DNA of 8,356 nucleotides from Metabacillus rhizolycopersici (GCF_020075705.1 NZ_JAIQUM010000130.1:1-8356); one strand, 5' to 3'. Shown: positions 1 through 5,641, counted from the first letter of the stretch. The notes: generated by a model from the sequence alone, not told the origin. A program made the numbers and translations.

Positions 1-127
1 GCTGGTATAATCGCCGACGTATTCACGGCCAATTAAACTTTCAGACGCCGCAAGAAGTAGAAGATCAGTTTCATCAATCAGCATGAAAAGTTAACTTATT
101 TGTGTCCAAGATATTGACTCAGATCCA
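1..127 (+). mobile_element. Right end of an IS3-family insertion sequence (partial)
   Basis: The last codons of an IS3-type transposase are followed by about 40 bp of non-coding DNA containing GTGTCCAAGATATTGACTC and ending near CAGATCCA. A TGTCCAA-type segment just inside a terminal CA is usual for right ends of IS3-family elements. The terminus at about 127 is inferred, because the left end, its inverted repeat and the target duplication lie outside the window. The rest of the element is to the left. Confidence 0.5.
3..86 (+). CDS. IS3-family transposase (OrfB), C-terminal fragment
   Basis: Reading from base 3, the window opens inside a frame that gives WYNRRRIHGQLNFQTPQEVE and ends at a TGA 27 codons in. 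The pattern YN-x-RRIHG-x-L-x(2)-x-TP-x(2)-V/Y is the characteristic C-terminus of IS3-family DDE transposases (OrfB, rve integrase fold), where it follows the last catalytic Glu. The enzyme catalyses copy-out/paste-in transposition of its own element. The catalytic DDE residues are to the left, so activity cannot be judged. No other gene shares this transcript in view; the nearest downstream gene is on the opposite strand. Family assignment is confident from the tail motif; the subgroup (IS150- or IS3-like) is not determined. Confidence 0.78.
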   Translation, partial: WYNRRRIHGQLNFQTPQEVEDQFHQSA

Positions 128-220
128 ATGGCCCTTTAATGGAATAACTTTATTATCACTTAACAAGTTCTTAATCCACAAGAAAAACCGAAATCCCTCC
201 TTTATAGATATGGTAAATTC

Positions 221-262
221 TGGTTTATCTTTTTTTTCTAAACGGTTAAACTTTATTCAAAA
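221..262. repeat. Two degenerate iteron-like units, partner of the array at 1651-1730
   Basis: Two adjacent units start TGGTTTATCTTTTTTTT (22 bp) and CGGTTAAACTTTATTCAAAA (20 bp). They match, in the same orientation, the tandem 20-bp units at 1651-1730: a C/TGGT start, then ACTT/ATCTT, a T-run and a terminal AAA. Both arrays are followed some tens of bp later by a palindrome. This looks like a decayed second copy of an origin-type repeat array. Confidence 0.5.
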
Positions 263-290
263 CCCACAGTAGCCCCGAATTCTACAACCG

Positions 291-327
291 TTATTTGCCT
301 TCAAGGCAAATAAAACGCCTTAAGGCG
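291..327. repeat. Two adjacent palindromes
   Basis: The first has 11-bp perfect arms (291-301 and 303-313) around a single C, with core GCCTTCAAGGC. The second, 3 bp later, is the perfect 12-mer CGCCTTAAGGCG (316-327). They share a GCCTT/AAGGC core, so they may bind the same dimeric protein or form a cruciform. No T-run follows on either strand, so terminator function is unlikely. Confidence 0.6.
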
Positions 328-370
328 CTCTCAGTAGAAAATGGCATTGATCTTCTAGGGGTACAGCGTT

Positions 371-387
371 AAGTGCTAGTAGCACTT
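371..387. repeat. Palindrome with 8-bp arms
   Basis: AAGTGCTA, one central G, then TAGCACTT. It is the third palindrome within 100 bp and lies two bases before the 18-bp element at 389-406. It has no T-run. Function unknown. Confidence 0.55.
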
Positions 388-388
388 G

Positions 389-406
389 GTGTAGCTTTGA
401 AATAAA
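389..406 (+). repeat. 18-bp element, inverted partner of 1720-1737
   Basis: GTGTAGCTTTGAAATAAA is the exact reverse complement of bases 1720-1737, which form the end of the tandem iteron array. The two copies face each other across the HNH-protein gene, about 1.33 kb apart. An exact 18-bp match within 8 kb is unlikely by chance even in AT-rich DNA. It could mark the ends of a mobile segment or a rearranged origin. Confidence 0.6.
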
Positions 407-452
407 ATTTAATTGAAACAATGTTATTAATCTTGATAAACGAACAAAAGAA

Positions 453-494
453 AAGAACATGTTTTGAAAAAAAGATTAATCAAAACATGTTCTT
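453..494 (-). terminator. Hairpin, probable terminator of the HNH-protein gene
   Basis: A perfect 15-bp inverted repeat (arms 453-467 and 480-494, AAGAACATGTTTTGA and complement) has a 12-nt loop. On the minus strand the stem is followed by a T-rich tract (TTCTTTTG). It lies about 120 bp after the 614-616 stop codon. The stem is AT-rich, so it is weaker than the other two terminators here. Confidence 0.5.
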
Positions 495-517
495 CTTATG
501 TTAAATTGAATGATTTT

Positions 518-613
518 TTATAAAAAGGTTTGATCATTTTTTGTTCCTTCTTCAACAAAAGCCCCCTTTAGTTTAAGTATTCCATCACAAAGTTTACCAT
601 TAACCACTTTTAT
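518..613 (-). other. In-frame continuation beyond the HNH-gene stop
   Basis: After the TGA at 614-616 the same frame stays open for 31 codons (starting IKVVNGKLCDGILKLKG) before a TAA at 518-520. The mixed polar/hydrophobic composition resembles coding sequence. Either the TGA is a recent nonsense mutation that removed a C-terminal tail, or the continuation is chance. Readthrough is possible but nothing in the sequence proves it. Confidence 0.3.
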
Positions 614-1411
614 TCATTCAATGTTCCAATTTTTATCATATGGTATCGAGGTGATGAGTCCAACTGAAGTATCAGTTTTCCCAACAAGCAAATAGTAATG
701 ACCATCTCTTATCACTAATGAACCAGGTGGTTGTTTCTCCTCTTCTTCCGTTAATTGTAATTCAGGTGCATACTCGATACGAATATCTTTAAACCTGTAG
801 ATTTCTTTCCATCTTTCGAAGTTGATATTTTCTCTATTTGATATAGCTTCAATTATTTGTTCAGCATCCTGTAGTACAATTTCATAATTATACGGATAGA
901 GCAATCGAATTTTTTCAAGTGACTTTCCAGTGTGATCATTGTGGTATAACTCATTGAATGCAATGGTTATTTGAAATGTTCTATTTTCTAAAACATGATA
1001 TATCCTCAGCGCTGCAATATGCTTGCTATTATCTACTACCTTGTCAAAATTCCAGCCTTTATAAGTATTTTTAATTTTCTTCAATAAAAAAAGGTTTGAT
1101 ATTGAACAATTAAATCCATCATTATCAAGATGCTCAATTATATAATCCTTACTATATGCTTCTTTCCGCAATTCTTCCCCGAAATAATAATCAAATGAGA
1201 TCTGATGTAATGTTTTTTTATATTCCTTTGAATACGGATATTTGTAATTTTCTTTAGCTTCCTCGGTTTCAGGAATTCTAAATCTTGCATTTTTGATTAG
1301 GTCATACATTTCAGGAGTGTGGTCTACAAATGCTAGTTTCTTCATCCCCATAATGTTTATAGATATTTTATCATTCCATACTTTTAATGTTACTTGTTCC
1401 TTTTTATCCAT
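614..1411 (-). CDS. HNH-endonuclease-like protein of unknown role
   Basis: This is a 265-residue soluble protein with no signal peptide or membrane segment. Residues 68-120 contain a run that fits the HNH (HNH_3-like) pattern of homing-type nucleases: LHQI near 68-71, then H94-x-D96, N101 and N106-L107 (EHLDNDGFNCSISNL), followed by a basic stretch. H94 would be the general base, with D96 and N106 as metal or fold residues. The HNH match is partial, so activity is uncertain. The acidic TEEEE near 221-225 separates a C-terminal beta-rich tail (residues 229-258) that I do not recognise. The start is supported by AAAGGTG (1419-1425) eight bases upstream of the ATG. It is a single gene on the minus strand between two repeat arrays, convergent with nothing close, and ends before a hairpin at 453-494. 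The frame continues 31 codons past its TGA. Confidence 0.72.
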   Translation of the reverse strand: MDKKEQVTLKVWNDKISINIMGMKKLAFVDHTPEMYDLIKNARFRIPETEEAKENYKYPYSKEYKKTLHQISFDYYFGEELRKEAYSKDYIIEHLDNDGFNCSISNLFLLKKIKNTYKGWNFDKVVDNSKHIAALRIYHVLENRTFQITIAFNELYHNDHTGKSLEKIRLLYPYNYEIVLQDAEQIIEAISNRENINFERWKEIYRFKDIRIEYAPELQLTEEEEKQPPGSLVIRDGHYYLLVGKTDTSVGLITSIPYDKNWNIE

Positions 1412-1451
1412 AAATTTTCACCTTTCTAGATTCATACTTTTTGGTGTTCAA
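1404..1451 (-). CDS. Possible 15-codon leader peptide overlapping the HNH-gene start
   Basis: A TTG codon at 1449-1451 stands nine bases after a perfect AGGAGG (1461-1466), a better ribosome site than the HNH gene's own. It opens a short frame reading NTKKYESRKVKIYG whose TAA overlaps the first codons of the HNH gene by 8 bp, in another frame. That arrangement suits translational coupling. The AGGAGG may instead be coincidental, since it also lies inside another short frame (1455-1538). Confidence 0.22.
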   Translation of the reverse strand: MNTKKYESRKVKIYG

Positions 1452-1454
1452 TGA

Positions 1455-1538
1455 TTATGTCCTCCTATGGGAACCAACAATCCTGAAAGGAATGAAGCGC
1501 TTGACTCCTTTTGACAAAACCTCTTGATCGATCTCCAT
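1455..1538 (-). pseudogene. Short coding-like fragment upstream of the HNH gene
   Basis: A 27-codon minus-strand frame reads MEIDQEVLSKGVKRFIPFRI and ends VGSHRRT before TAA. The frame stays open upstream to about 1618 without a good start, and there is no convincing ribosome site. The composition looks like the C-terminus of a real, basic protein rather than random AT-rich translation. I do not recognise the family. It may be the tail of a gene lost by rearrangement, lying just beside the iteron array. Confidence 0.25.
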
Positions 1539-1650
1539 TGCAACGTTAAAACACCTGTTAGTGAAATAAAAAAGAGTAATTATTCTATTTGTAAAGTATA
1601 TTTTGCCTGCCCCGTCAGTTCAATAAGAAAAACTGAAGTGTAGATAATTC

Positions 1651-1730
1651 CGACTTATCTTTTTTACAAACGGTATGACTTTCTTTAAAACGGTACATCT
1701 TTTTTATAAACAGTACGACTTTATTTCAAA
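1651..1730. repeat. Four tandem 20-bp repeats (iteron-like array)
   Basis: Units start at exactly 1651, 1671, 1691 and 1711, for example CGGTATGACTTTCTTTAAAA and CGGTACATCTTTTTTATAAA. Ten of 20 positions are invariant (C1, CTTT at 9-12, TT at 14-15, AAA at 18-20). Units 1/3 and 2/4 resemble each other more, giving a 40-bp super-period. Tandem 20-22 bp AT-rich direct repeats are typical of Rep-binding iterons at theta-plasmid origins. A fifth, degraded start (GCTACACTTA) follows at 1731. No rep gene is present in the window. Confidence 0.7.
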
Positions 1731-1737
1731 GCTACAC
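1720..1737 (-). repeat. 18-bp element, inverted partner of 389-406
   Basis: The second copy of the exact 18-bp inverted pair overlaps the last iteron unit (TTTATTTCAAAGCTACAC). The match starts inside the iteron and stops seven bases after it, so it preserves an iteron boundary rather than a whole unit. Confidence 0.6.
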
Positions 1738-1754
1738 TTAGACGAACAAATTCC

Positions 1755-1780
1755 ATCCTTAAAGGTATACCTTTAAGGAT
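1755..1780. repeat. Perfect 26-bp palindrome
   Basis: The arms ATCCTTAAAGGTA and TACCTTTAAGGAT are exact complements with no spacer. It lies 25 bp after the iteron array and about 70 bp before the resolvase promoter. Its AAAGGT/ACCTTT core matches the motif repeated in the res-like region at 1806-1863, so it may be an accessory binding site of the resolvase or a plasmid-origin element. Confidence 0.65.
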
Positions 1781-1805
1781 ATAAACAACCGGTGCTTTTT
1801 TGCGT

Positions 1806-1863
1806 TTGTAAAGGTTATTAAAATATATTTTAAACGTTTATAATACATAGTTGACCTTTATAA
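1806..1863. promoter_or_regulatory. Candidate resolution (res) site upstream of the resolvase
   Basis: The motif ACCTTTATAA occurs three times: inverted as TTGTAAAGGT (1806-1815), direct as ACGTTTATAA (1834-1843) and direct as ACCTTTATAA (1854-1863). The first two are symmetric about a central TA at 1824-1825 and flank the perfect 16-bp palindrome TTAAAATATATTTTAA (1818-1833), as expected for a crossover subsite cut at a central dinucleotide. Serine resolvase genes usually lie next to their res site. Exact subsite limits are inferred. Confidence 0.5.
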
Positions 1864-1879
1864 ACTAATTAGATATCAT
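1851..1879 (+). promoter_or_regulatory. Sigma-A-type promoter of the resolvase gene
   Basis: TTGACC (-35, 1851-1856), a 17-bp spacer and TATCAT (-10, 1874-1879) predict transcription starting near 1886, about 30 bases before the ATG. The -35 end overlaps the third ACCTTTATAA motif, so bound resolvase could repress its own gene, as known for Tn3-type tnpR. Confidence 0.7.
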
Positions 1880-1916
1880 AAGAGTATTAAATAGAACGTT
1901 AAAGGATTGATACTTA

Positions 1917-2549
1917 ATGAATATTGGGTATATTCGAGTATCTAGCAAAGAACAAAACATTGACCGACAAGTTACAAAAATGAAAACGTTAGGCATTGAA
2001 GATCGTTTTACTTTCATTGATAAGCAAAGTGGAAAAGACTTTGACAGACCACAATATAAAGCTATGAAGGGTGTCATTCGTGAAGGGGATTTAGTTTACA
2101 TAGACGCATTAGACCGTTTAGGACGTAATTATGATGAGATTATAAAGGAATGGAAGCATATCACTAGAGAAATAAACGCTGATATTATCGTATTAGAAAA
2201 TGAATCTCTTTTCGATAGTCGCAAATTTAAAAACATGGGTGGTATGGGTAAACTCATGGAAGACCAATTCCTTTCATTACTTGCATATGTAGCCGAGCAG
2301 GAACGAAATAAGATATTACAACGTCAAAAGGAAGGCATAGCAGTAGCAAAAGCAAAGGGTAAGCATTTAGGTAGACCACAATTCAATTTACAATCACTTT
2401 CAAAAGATCAACGACAGAAATTAGAAAATAACTATCAAGCATGGGCGAATAAAAATATTACTGGTGTACAGTTTGCTGATTTGCTTCAACTAAAAAAGAA
2501 TACTTTCTATAAGATCGTAAAGGAATATGAAGGAACATTAGAAGGATAG
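1917..2549 (+). CDS. Serine recombinase, resolvase type (plasmid resolvase/Sin-like)
   Basis: A 210-residue cytoplasmic site-specific recombinase that would resolve plasmid multimers or transposition cointegrates at an adjacent res site. The N-terminal catalytic domain begins GYIRVSSKEQ, with nucleophile S9 and R7. DRLGR (D66, R67, R70) supplies the other active-site arginines. The long E-helix lies near 118-148 (LLAYVAEQERNKILQRQ), followed by the conserved KGKHLGRPQ link and a C-terminal helix-turn-helix (about 160-205). Length and order match small resolvases (180-210 residues), and all catalytic residues are present. The MGKLMEDQFLSLLAYVAEQE variant is usual in Gram-positive plasmid resolvases. 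ATG follows AAAGGA (1901-1906) by 10 bases. It is a single-gene unit with its own promoter and terminator. Resolution is more likely than inversion because a res-like site precedes it, but this is inferred. Confidence 0.93.
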   Translation: MNIGYIRVSSKEQNIDRQVTKMKTLGIEDRFTFIDKQSGKDFDRPQYKAMKGVIREGDLVYIDALDRLGRNYDEIIKEWKHITREINADIIVLENESLFDSRKFKNMGGMGKLMEDQFLSLLAYVAEQERNKILQRQKEGIAVAKAKGKHLGRPQFNLQSLSKDQRQKLENNYQAWANKNITGVQFADLLQLKKNTFYKIVKEYEGTLEG

Positions 2550-2568
2550 TCATTAAGACTATCCTTCT
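2540..2568 (+). terminator. Rho-independent terminator of the resolvase gene
   Basis: A perfect 12-bp stem (2540-2551 with 2557-2568, GAAGGATAGTC core) has loop ATTAA and is followed by TTATTATTT. The stop codon lies inside the left arm, so termination follows translation immediately. Confidence 0.85.
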
Positions 2569-2571
2569 TTA

Positions 2572-2709
2572 TTATTTAAATTGTTTATCTAACGAGGCGA
2601 TTGATTCATCTATATTATCTTTGTGAAACTCCATTGATTCTTTATCGTCTTGACCTATAGCCACGTAATACATTATATAAGACCAAGCGAATTGATATAT
2701 CTTTAAAAT
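2572..2709 (-). pseudogene. C-terminal remnant of an unidentified gene
   Basis: On the minus strand a frame is open from 2709 down to a TAA at 2572-2574 and reads like real protein: WSYIMYYVAIGQDDKESMEF and then HKDNIDESIASLDKQFK. The first part is aromatic/hydrophobic and the tail is a charged amphipathic helix. A stop (2710-2712) closes it upstream. The only ATG (2671-2673) would give 33 residues with no convincing ribosome site. I read it as the 3' end of a gene truncated at the junction between the resolvase block and the mal operon. Family unknown; a genuine small protein is possible. Confidence 0.35.
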
Positions 2710-2712
2710 TTA

Positions 2713-2836
2713 TGATTTCAATATTTAATAATTCAACATATCCCAAGGAAGTATAGCTTCTATTGAAAATAATAAGTAAATTCTCAAACTCTTTGCTCAA
2801 TCATTTACTTTTGCATGCAAATTTTGCTATGAAAAA
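2713..2836. other. AT-rich spacer without genes
   Basis: No convincing reading frame or promoter. It contains the perfect 12-bp palindrome TTTGCATGCAAA (2810-2821) of unknown meaning, which sits beyond the mal-operon terminator. Confidence 0.5.
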
Positions 2837-2857
2837 GGCGCTGATAAAGTCAGCGCC
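2832..2857 (-). terminator. Rho-independent terminator of the mal operon
   Basis: On the minus strand GGCGCTGA (2857-2850), loop CTTTA and TCAGCGCC (2844-2837) form a GC-rich 8-bp stem followed by TTTTT (2836-2832). It lies 15 bases after the alpha-glucosidase stop codon and closes the three-gene operon. Confidence 0.9.
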
Positions 2858-2872
2858 CATTATTGTCCTTAA

Positions 2873-4546
2873 CTATTTACGATTTAATTTATATACTCGT
2901 GCTTCATATGGTCTTAACTTAAATTCGCTAACATTTTCCATTAAATCTACATCATAATTAGAAAGGCATAGCTCATATGAAAGATCCTTTAGTTCTGACG
3001 GCATGGTGAACCTTGCTTCTTCGGAGAAAAGGTTCGTTATTACTAACATCATGTCATCATCCTGTGATCTTGTGTAAGCATAAATCTTATCATGCTCAGG
3101 CAAGATTAAGTTATAATGCCCATAAACCAGTACATCGTATTGTTTTCTTAAATTAATCAGCTTTTTATAATAAGCATAAACCGAAAGCGGGTCCTGCAAT
3201 GAATCTGCCACATTAATATCCTCGTAATTTGGATTCGTTTTTATCCAAGGAGTTCCTGTTGTAAACCCTGCATTCTCCCCGTTATTCCACTGCATTGGCG
3301 TTCTGGAGTTGTCCCGTCCATTTTTCCAGATAATCTCCATGATTTCCTGATGCGTTTTACCAGCTTCTTTTTCACTTTGATAAAGGTTTTTTGACGACAC
3401 ATCTCGATAATCCTCAATTGAATGGAATTGAACATTCGTCATGCCTATTTCCTGTCCCTGATAAATAAAAGGCGTACCCTGCATCAGAAAGTACATCGTC
3501 GCTAGGCACTTTGCGGATTCGACTCTATATTCATCATCATCTGCCCAAGAGGAAACAGAACGGGGCTGATCATGATTCTCGAGGAATAGGGCATTCCAGC
3601 CAATACCATCTAAACCGTTTTGCCATTTTGTCAGCGTTTCTTTTAATGAATGAATATCGAGGCCACCTGTGCTGCTTTTTCCCCAAAGATCTAGGTGCTC
3701 GAATTGGAAGACCATATTAAACTTACCTTTTTCTTCACTTACCCATTCATCTGCTTCATCGACACTAACGCCATTAGCTTCCCCAACGGTCATAATATCG
3801 TATTTATCAAATGTTTCCTTTTTCAGTTCTTCTAAAAATTCCTGAATACCATCTTGATTCATATGTCTATCAAAGGAGGAAACGTATTTCAGTTTGTTTG
3901 GATTCGGTAAGTCTGGAAAATTAGGGGCCTTTTTAATATGGGAGATTGCATCAACACGGAAACCATCAATCCCTTTATCGAGCCACCAATTAACCATTTC
4001 ATATAAATCCTCACGCACTCTCGGGTTTTCCCAATTTAAATCTGGCTGCTTTCTTGAGAAGACATGCAGGAAGTATTCATCTGTCTGCTCATCATATTCC
4101 CAGGCAGATCCGCCGAAGATGGATTCCCAATTACTCGGTTCCTTACCTTCCTTCCCTGGACGCCAAATATAATAGTCCCGATATGGATTATCTTTTGAAG
4201 CTCTTGATTCAATGAACCATTGATGTTCATCAGATGTATGGTTAATCACAAGGTCCATAATAAGCTTCATCCCACGCGAATGTGTTTCCTCCAATAACTC
4301 ATTAAAGTCAGCCATTGTTCCAAATTCGCTCATAATATCTTTATAGTCGCTAATGTCATACCCATTATCATCATTTGGAGATTTATAAATTGGACTAATC
4401 CATATAACATCAATACCGAGCTCCTGTAGATATTCAAGCTTGGAAATGATACCTTGAATATCTCCAATCCCATCTCCGTTCGAATCCATGAAGCTCCGTG
4501 GATAAACTTGATATGCTACCGCTTCTTTCCACCATTTTCTTTCCAT
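2873..4546 (-). CDS. malA: GH13 alpha-glucosidase (MalA/MalL-like)
   Basis: A 557-residue cytoplasmic enzyme releasing glucose from the non-reducing end of maltose and short oligosaccharides. All GH13 blocks are present: Ca-site loop DSNGDGIGD (21-29), region I DLVINH (98-103), region II GFRVDA with nucleophile D199, region III VGEANG with acid/base E256, and region IV ENHDQPRS with D326. There is no signal peptide, and the length is usual for the oligo-1,6-glucosidase/alpha-glucosidase subfamily (about 555-565). The residue after the nucleophile is Ala200, and FRVDAISHI resembles the alpha-1,4-specific Geobacillus enzyme, whereas oligo-1,6-glucosidases carry Val there (FRMDVIN). I therefore predict maltose-type specificity. 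Trehalose-6-phosphate hydrolase is less likely because no PTS or trehalose genes are nearby. AAGGAGG (4554-4560) is seven bases upstream of the ATG. It is last in the operon, 60 bp after the regulator. Confidence 0.93.
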   Translation of the reverse strand: MERKWWKEAVAYQVYPRSFMDSNGDGIGDIQGIISKLEYLQELGIDVIWISPIYKSPNDDNGYDISDYKDIMSEFGTMADFNELLEETHSRGMKLIMDLVINHTSDEHQWFIESRASKDNPYRDYYIWRPGKEGKEPSNWESIFGGSAWEYDEQTDEYFLHVFSRKQPDLNWENPRVREDLYEMVNWWLDKGIDGFRVDAISHIKKAPNFPDLPNPNKLKYVSSFDRHMNQDGIQEFLEELKKETFDKYDIMTVGEANGVSVDEADEWVSEEKGKFNMVFQFEHLDLWGKSSTGGLDIHSLKETLTKWQNGLDGIGWNALFLENHDQPRSVSSWADDDEYRVESAKCLATMYFLMQGTPFIYQGQEIGMTNVQFHSIEDYRDVSSKNLYQSEKEAGKTHQEIMEIIWKNGRDNSRTPMQWNNGENAGFTTGTPWIKTNPNYEDINVADSLQDPLSVYAYYKKLINLRKQYDVLVYGHYNLILPEHDKIYAYTRSQDDDMMLVITNLFSEEARFTMPSELKDLSYELCLSNYDVDLMENVSEFKLRPYEARVYKLNRK

Positions 4547-4553
4547 TTCATTT

Positions 4554-4571
4554 CCTCCTTGTCAGACAAGG
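4554..4571 (-). promoter_or_regulatory. Ribosome site of the glucosidase inside a palindrome
   Basis: CCTTGTC-A-GACAAGG (4557-4571), with 7-bp perfect arms, overlaps the AAGG part of the AAGGAGG ribosome site (4554-4560). In the mRNA this hairpin would partly hide the site, which could lower glucosidase translation relative to upstream genes or respond to a bound factor. The structure is visible; any regulatory role is inference. Confidence 0.45.
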
Positions 4572-4606
4572 CCATCAATATTTTAAACAAAGTCTGGCCA
4601 ATACAA

Positions 4607-5641
4607 TCAAATATTTTCCCTGCTGTTTAGAGGGAGCGTTGACTTTCTTTCCACAATAATAGTTGGAATAATAATCTGCTTCTTAAACTGTGATGGGTCT
4701 TTTATTTCTTCTATAAGACATCTTGCTGATTCATAACCTAATTGGAAGATTTGTGTATCAACAGATGTCAGGGTCGGGTTAGTAAAATTAGTGAGCTGTG
4801 TATTATTAAAGCTAATGATACTTACATGGTCTGGTACCTTTATGTTTTTTTCCCTTAATACAATTAATGCATTTAAGGCGATTAAATCATCTGTTACGAC
4901 GAGACCAGTAGGGGGATTATCCATATCCATCAGCTCATAAACGGCTTGCCTAACGGACTCGGCTGTCTTTGGATTTTTAATATAATCCTCTGCCAGCTTT
5001 AAATTATTTAGTAATACCGCCTCTTTAAATCCTTGCAAACGATATTTATTTACTTCAAATTCAAGCGATCCGCCAATAAATCCAAGCCTTTCATGTCCCA
5101 TATCTATTAGATATTCTGCAGCGTCTCGAGCAGCCTTTACGTTATCATTATCAATATAGGTTATTTCACCTGCATTTGTTAATGGCCTGCCGATGACAAC
5201 AAAGGGAAATCCGCATTCGGTAAGATATGGCACCACTTTATCATCCTGTTTGGAATACAATACGATGATGCCATCCACCCTTTTCCCTTGAACCATTTTG
5301 ACGGTATCCTCAAAGATCTCCTCGTTGGAATCACCTGTCGTTAAGCTGATGCTGAAATCCTGCTTGTGACACCAGGCACTGATGCCACGCAAAACCTCTG
5401 GAAAAAATGGATCATTCAGTGATTCGCTTATCGAGTTTTTCATGACGATACCAATTGTCTTTGTTGATTGCTGTACAAGATTACGTGCATTTTGATTTAT
5501 ATAAAAACCCATATCTTCCATAACTTTACGGACCTTCCGCTTTGTTGCGTCGCTAATTTGGGGACTATCTGAAATTACACGTGATACGGTAGATGCAGCA
5601 ACACCTGCTTCCTTTGCTACATTTTTAATTGTAACTCCCAT
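4607..5641 (-). CDS. malR: LacI/GalR-family regulator (MalR-like)
   Basis: A 344-residue DNA-binding repressor, probably released by maltose or a related sugar. The N-terminal helix-turn-helix is at residues 3-22 (VTIKNVAKEAGVAASTVSRV), followed by hinge-helix NARNLV (51-56) with the minor-groove Leu near 55. A periplasmic-binding-protein-like sensor core fills the rest (IGIVMKN at 63-69, TGLVVTDD, ISFNN, LTSVDTQ). Length fits the family. ATG follows AAAGGTG by eight bases. It sits between the transporter (73-bp gap) and the alpha-glucosidase (60-bp gap), as in malR-malA operons of staphylococci. Palindromes with a central CG at 7391-7404 and 7258-7271 are its likely operators, so it would repress its own operon. 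The sugar specificity is inferred from neighbours; a CcpA identity is unlikely given the local context. Confidence 0.9.
   Translation of the reverse strand: MGVTIKNVAKEAGVAASTVSRVISDSPQISDATKRKVRKVMEDMGFYINQNARNLVQQSTKTIGIVMKNSISESLNDPFFPEVLRGISAWCHKQDFSISLTTGDSNEEIFEDTVKMVQGKRVDGIIVLYSKQDDKVVPYLTECGFPFVVIGRPLTNAGEITYIDNDNVKAARDAAEYLIDMGHERLGFIGGSLEFEVNKYRLQGFKEAVLLNNLKLAEDYIKNPKTAESVRQAVYELMDMDNPPTGLVVTDDLIALNALIVLREKNIKVPDHVSIISFNNTQLTNFTNPTLTSVDTQIFQLGYESARCLIEEIKDPSQFKKQIIIPTIIVERKSTLPLNSRENI

Noticed and set aside
357..372. GGGGTACAGCGTTAAG, resembling a Tn3-family terminal repeat
   Set aside because: Starts GGGG and ends TTAAG like Tn3 ends, but at 16 bp it is much shorter than the usual ~38 bp, and no inverted partner was found.
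496..555. 19-codon minus-strand frame from a TTG after AAAGGGGG
   Set aside because: Ribosome-like spacing is good, but the frame overlaps the more coding-like in-frame tail of the HNH gene and is short and Lys-rich, as expected by chance.
1651..1730. CRISPR array
   Set aside because: Units are contiguous and degenerate with no unique spacers, and there are no cas genes.
1865..2077. 70-codon minus-strand frame
   Set aside because: Antisense to the resolvase promoter and gene; no ribosome site, and the composition is that of a shadow frame.
2810..2821. TTTGCATGCAAA palindrome as a MalR operator
   Set aside because: Lacks the central CG of the other two sites and lies beyond the operon terminator.
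2763..2957. 64-codon plus-strand frame
   Set aside because: Runs through the mal-operon terminator and the antisense end of malA; Ser/Leu/Asn-rich shadow.
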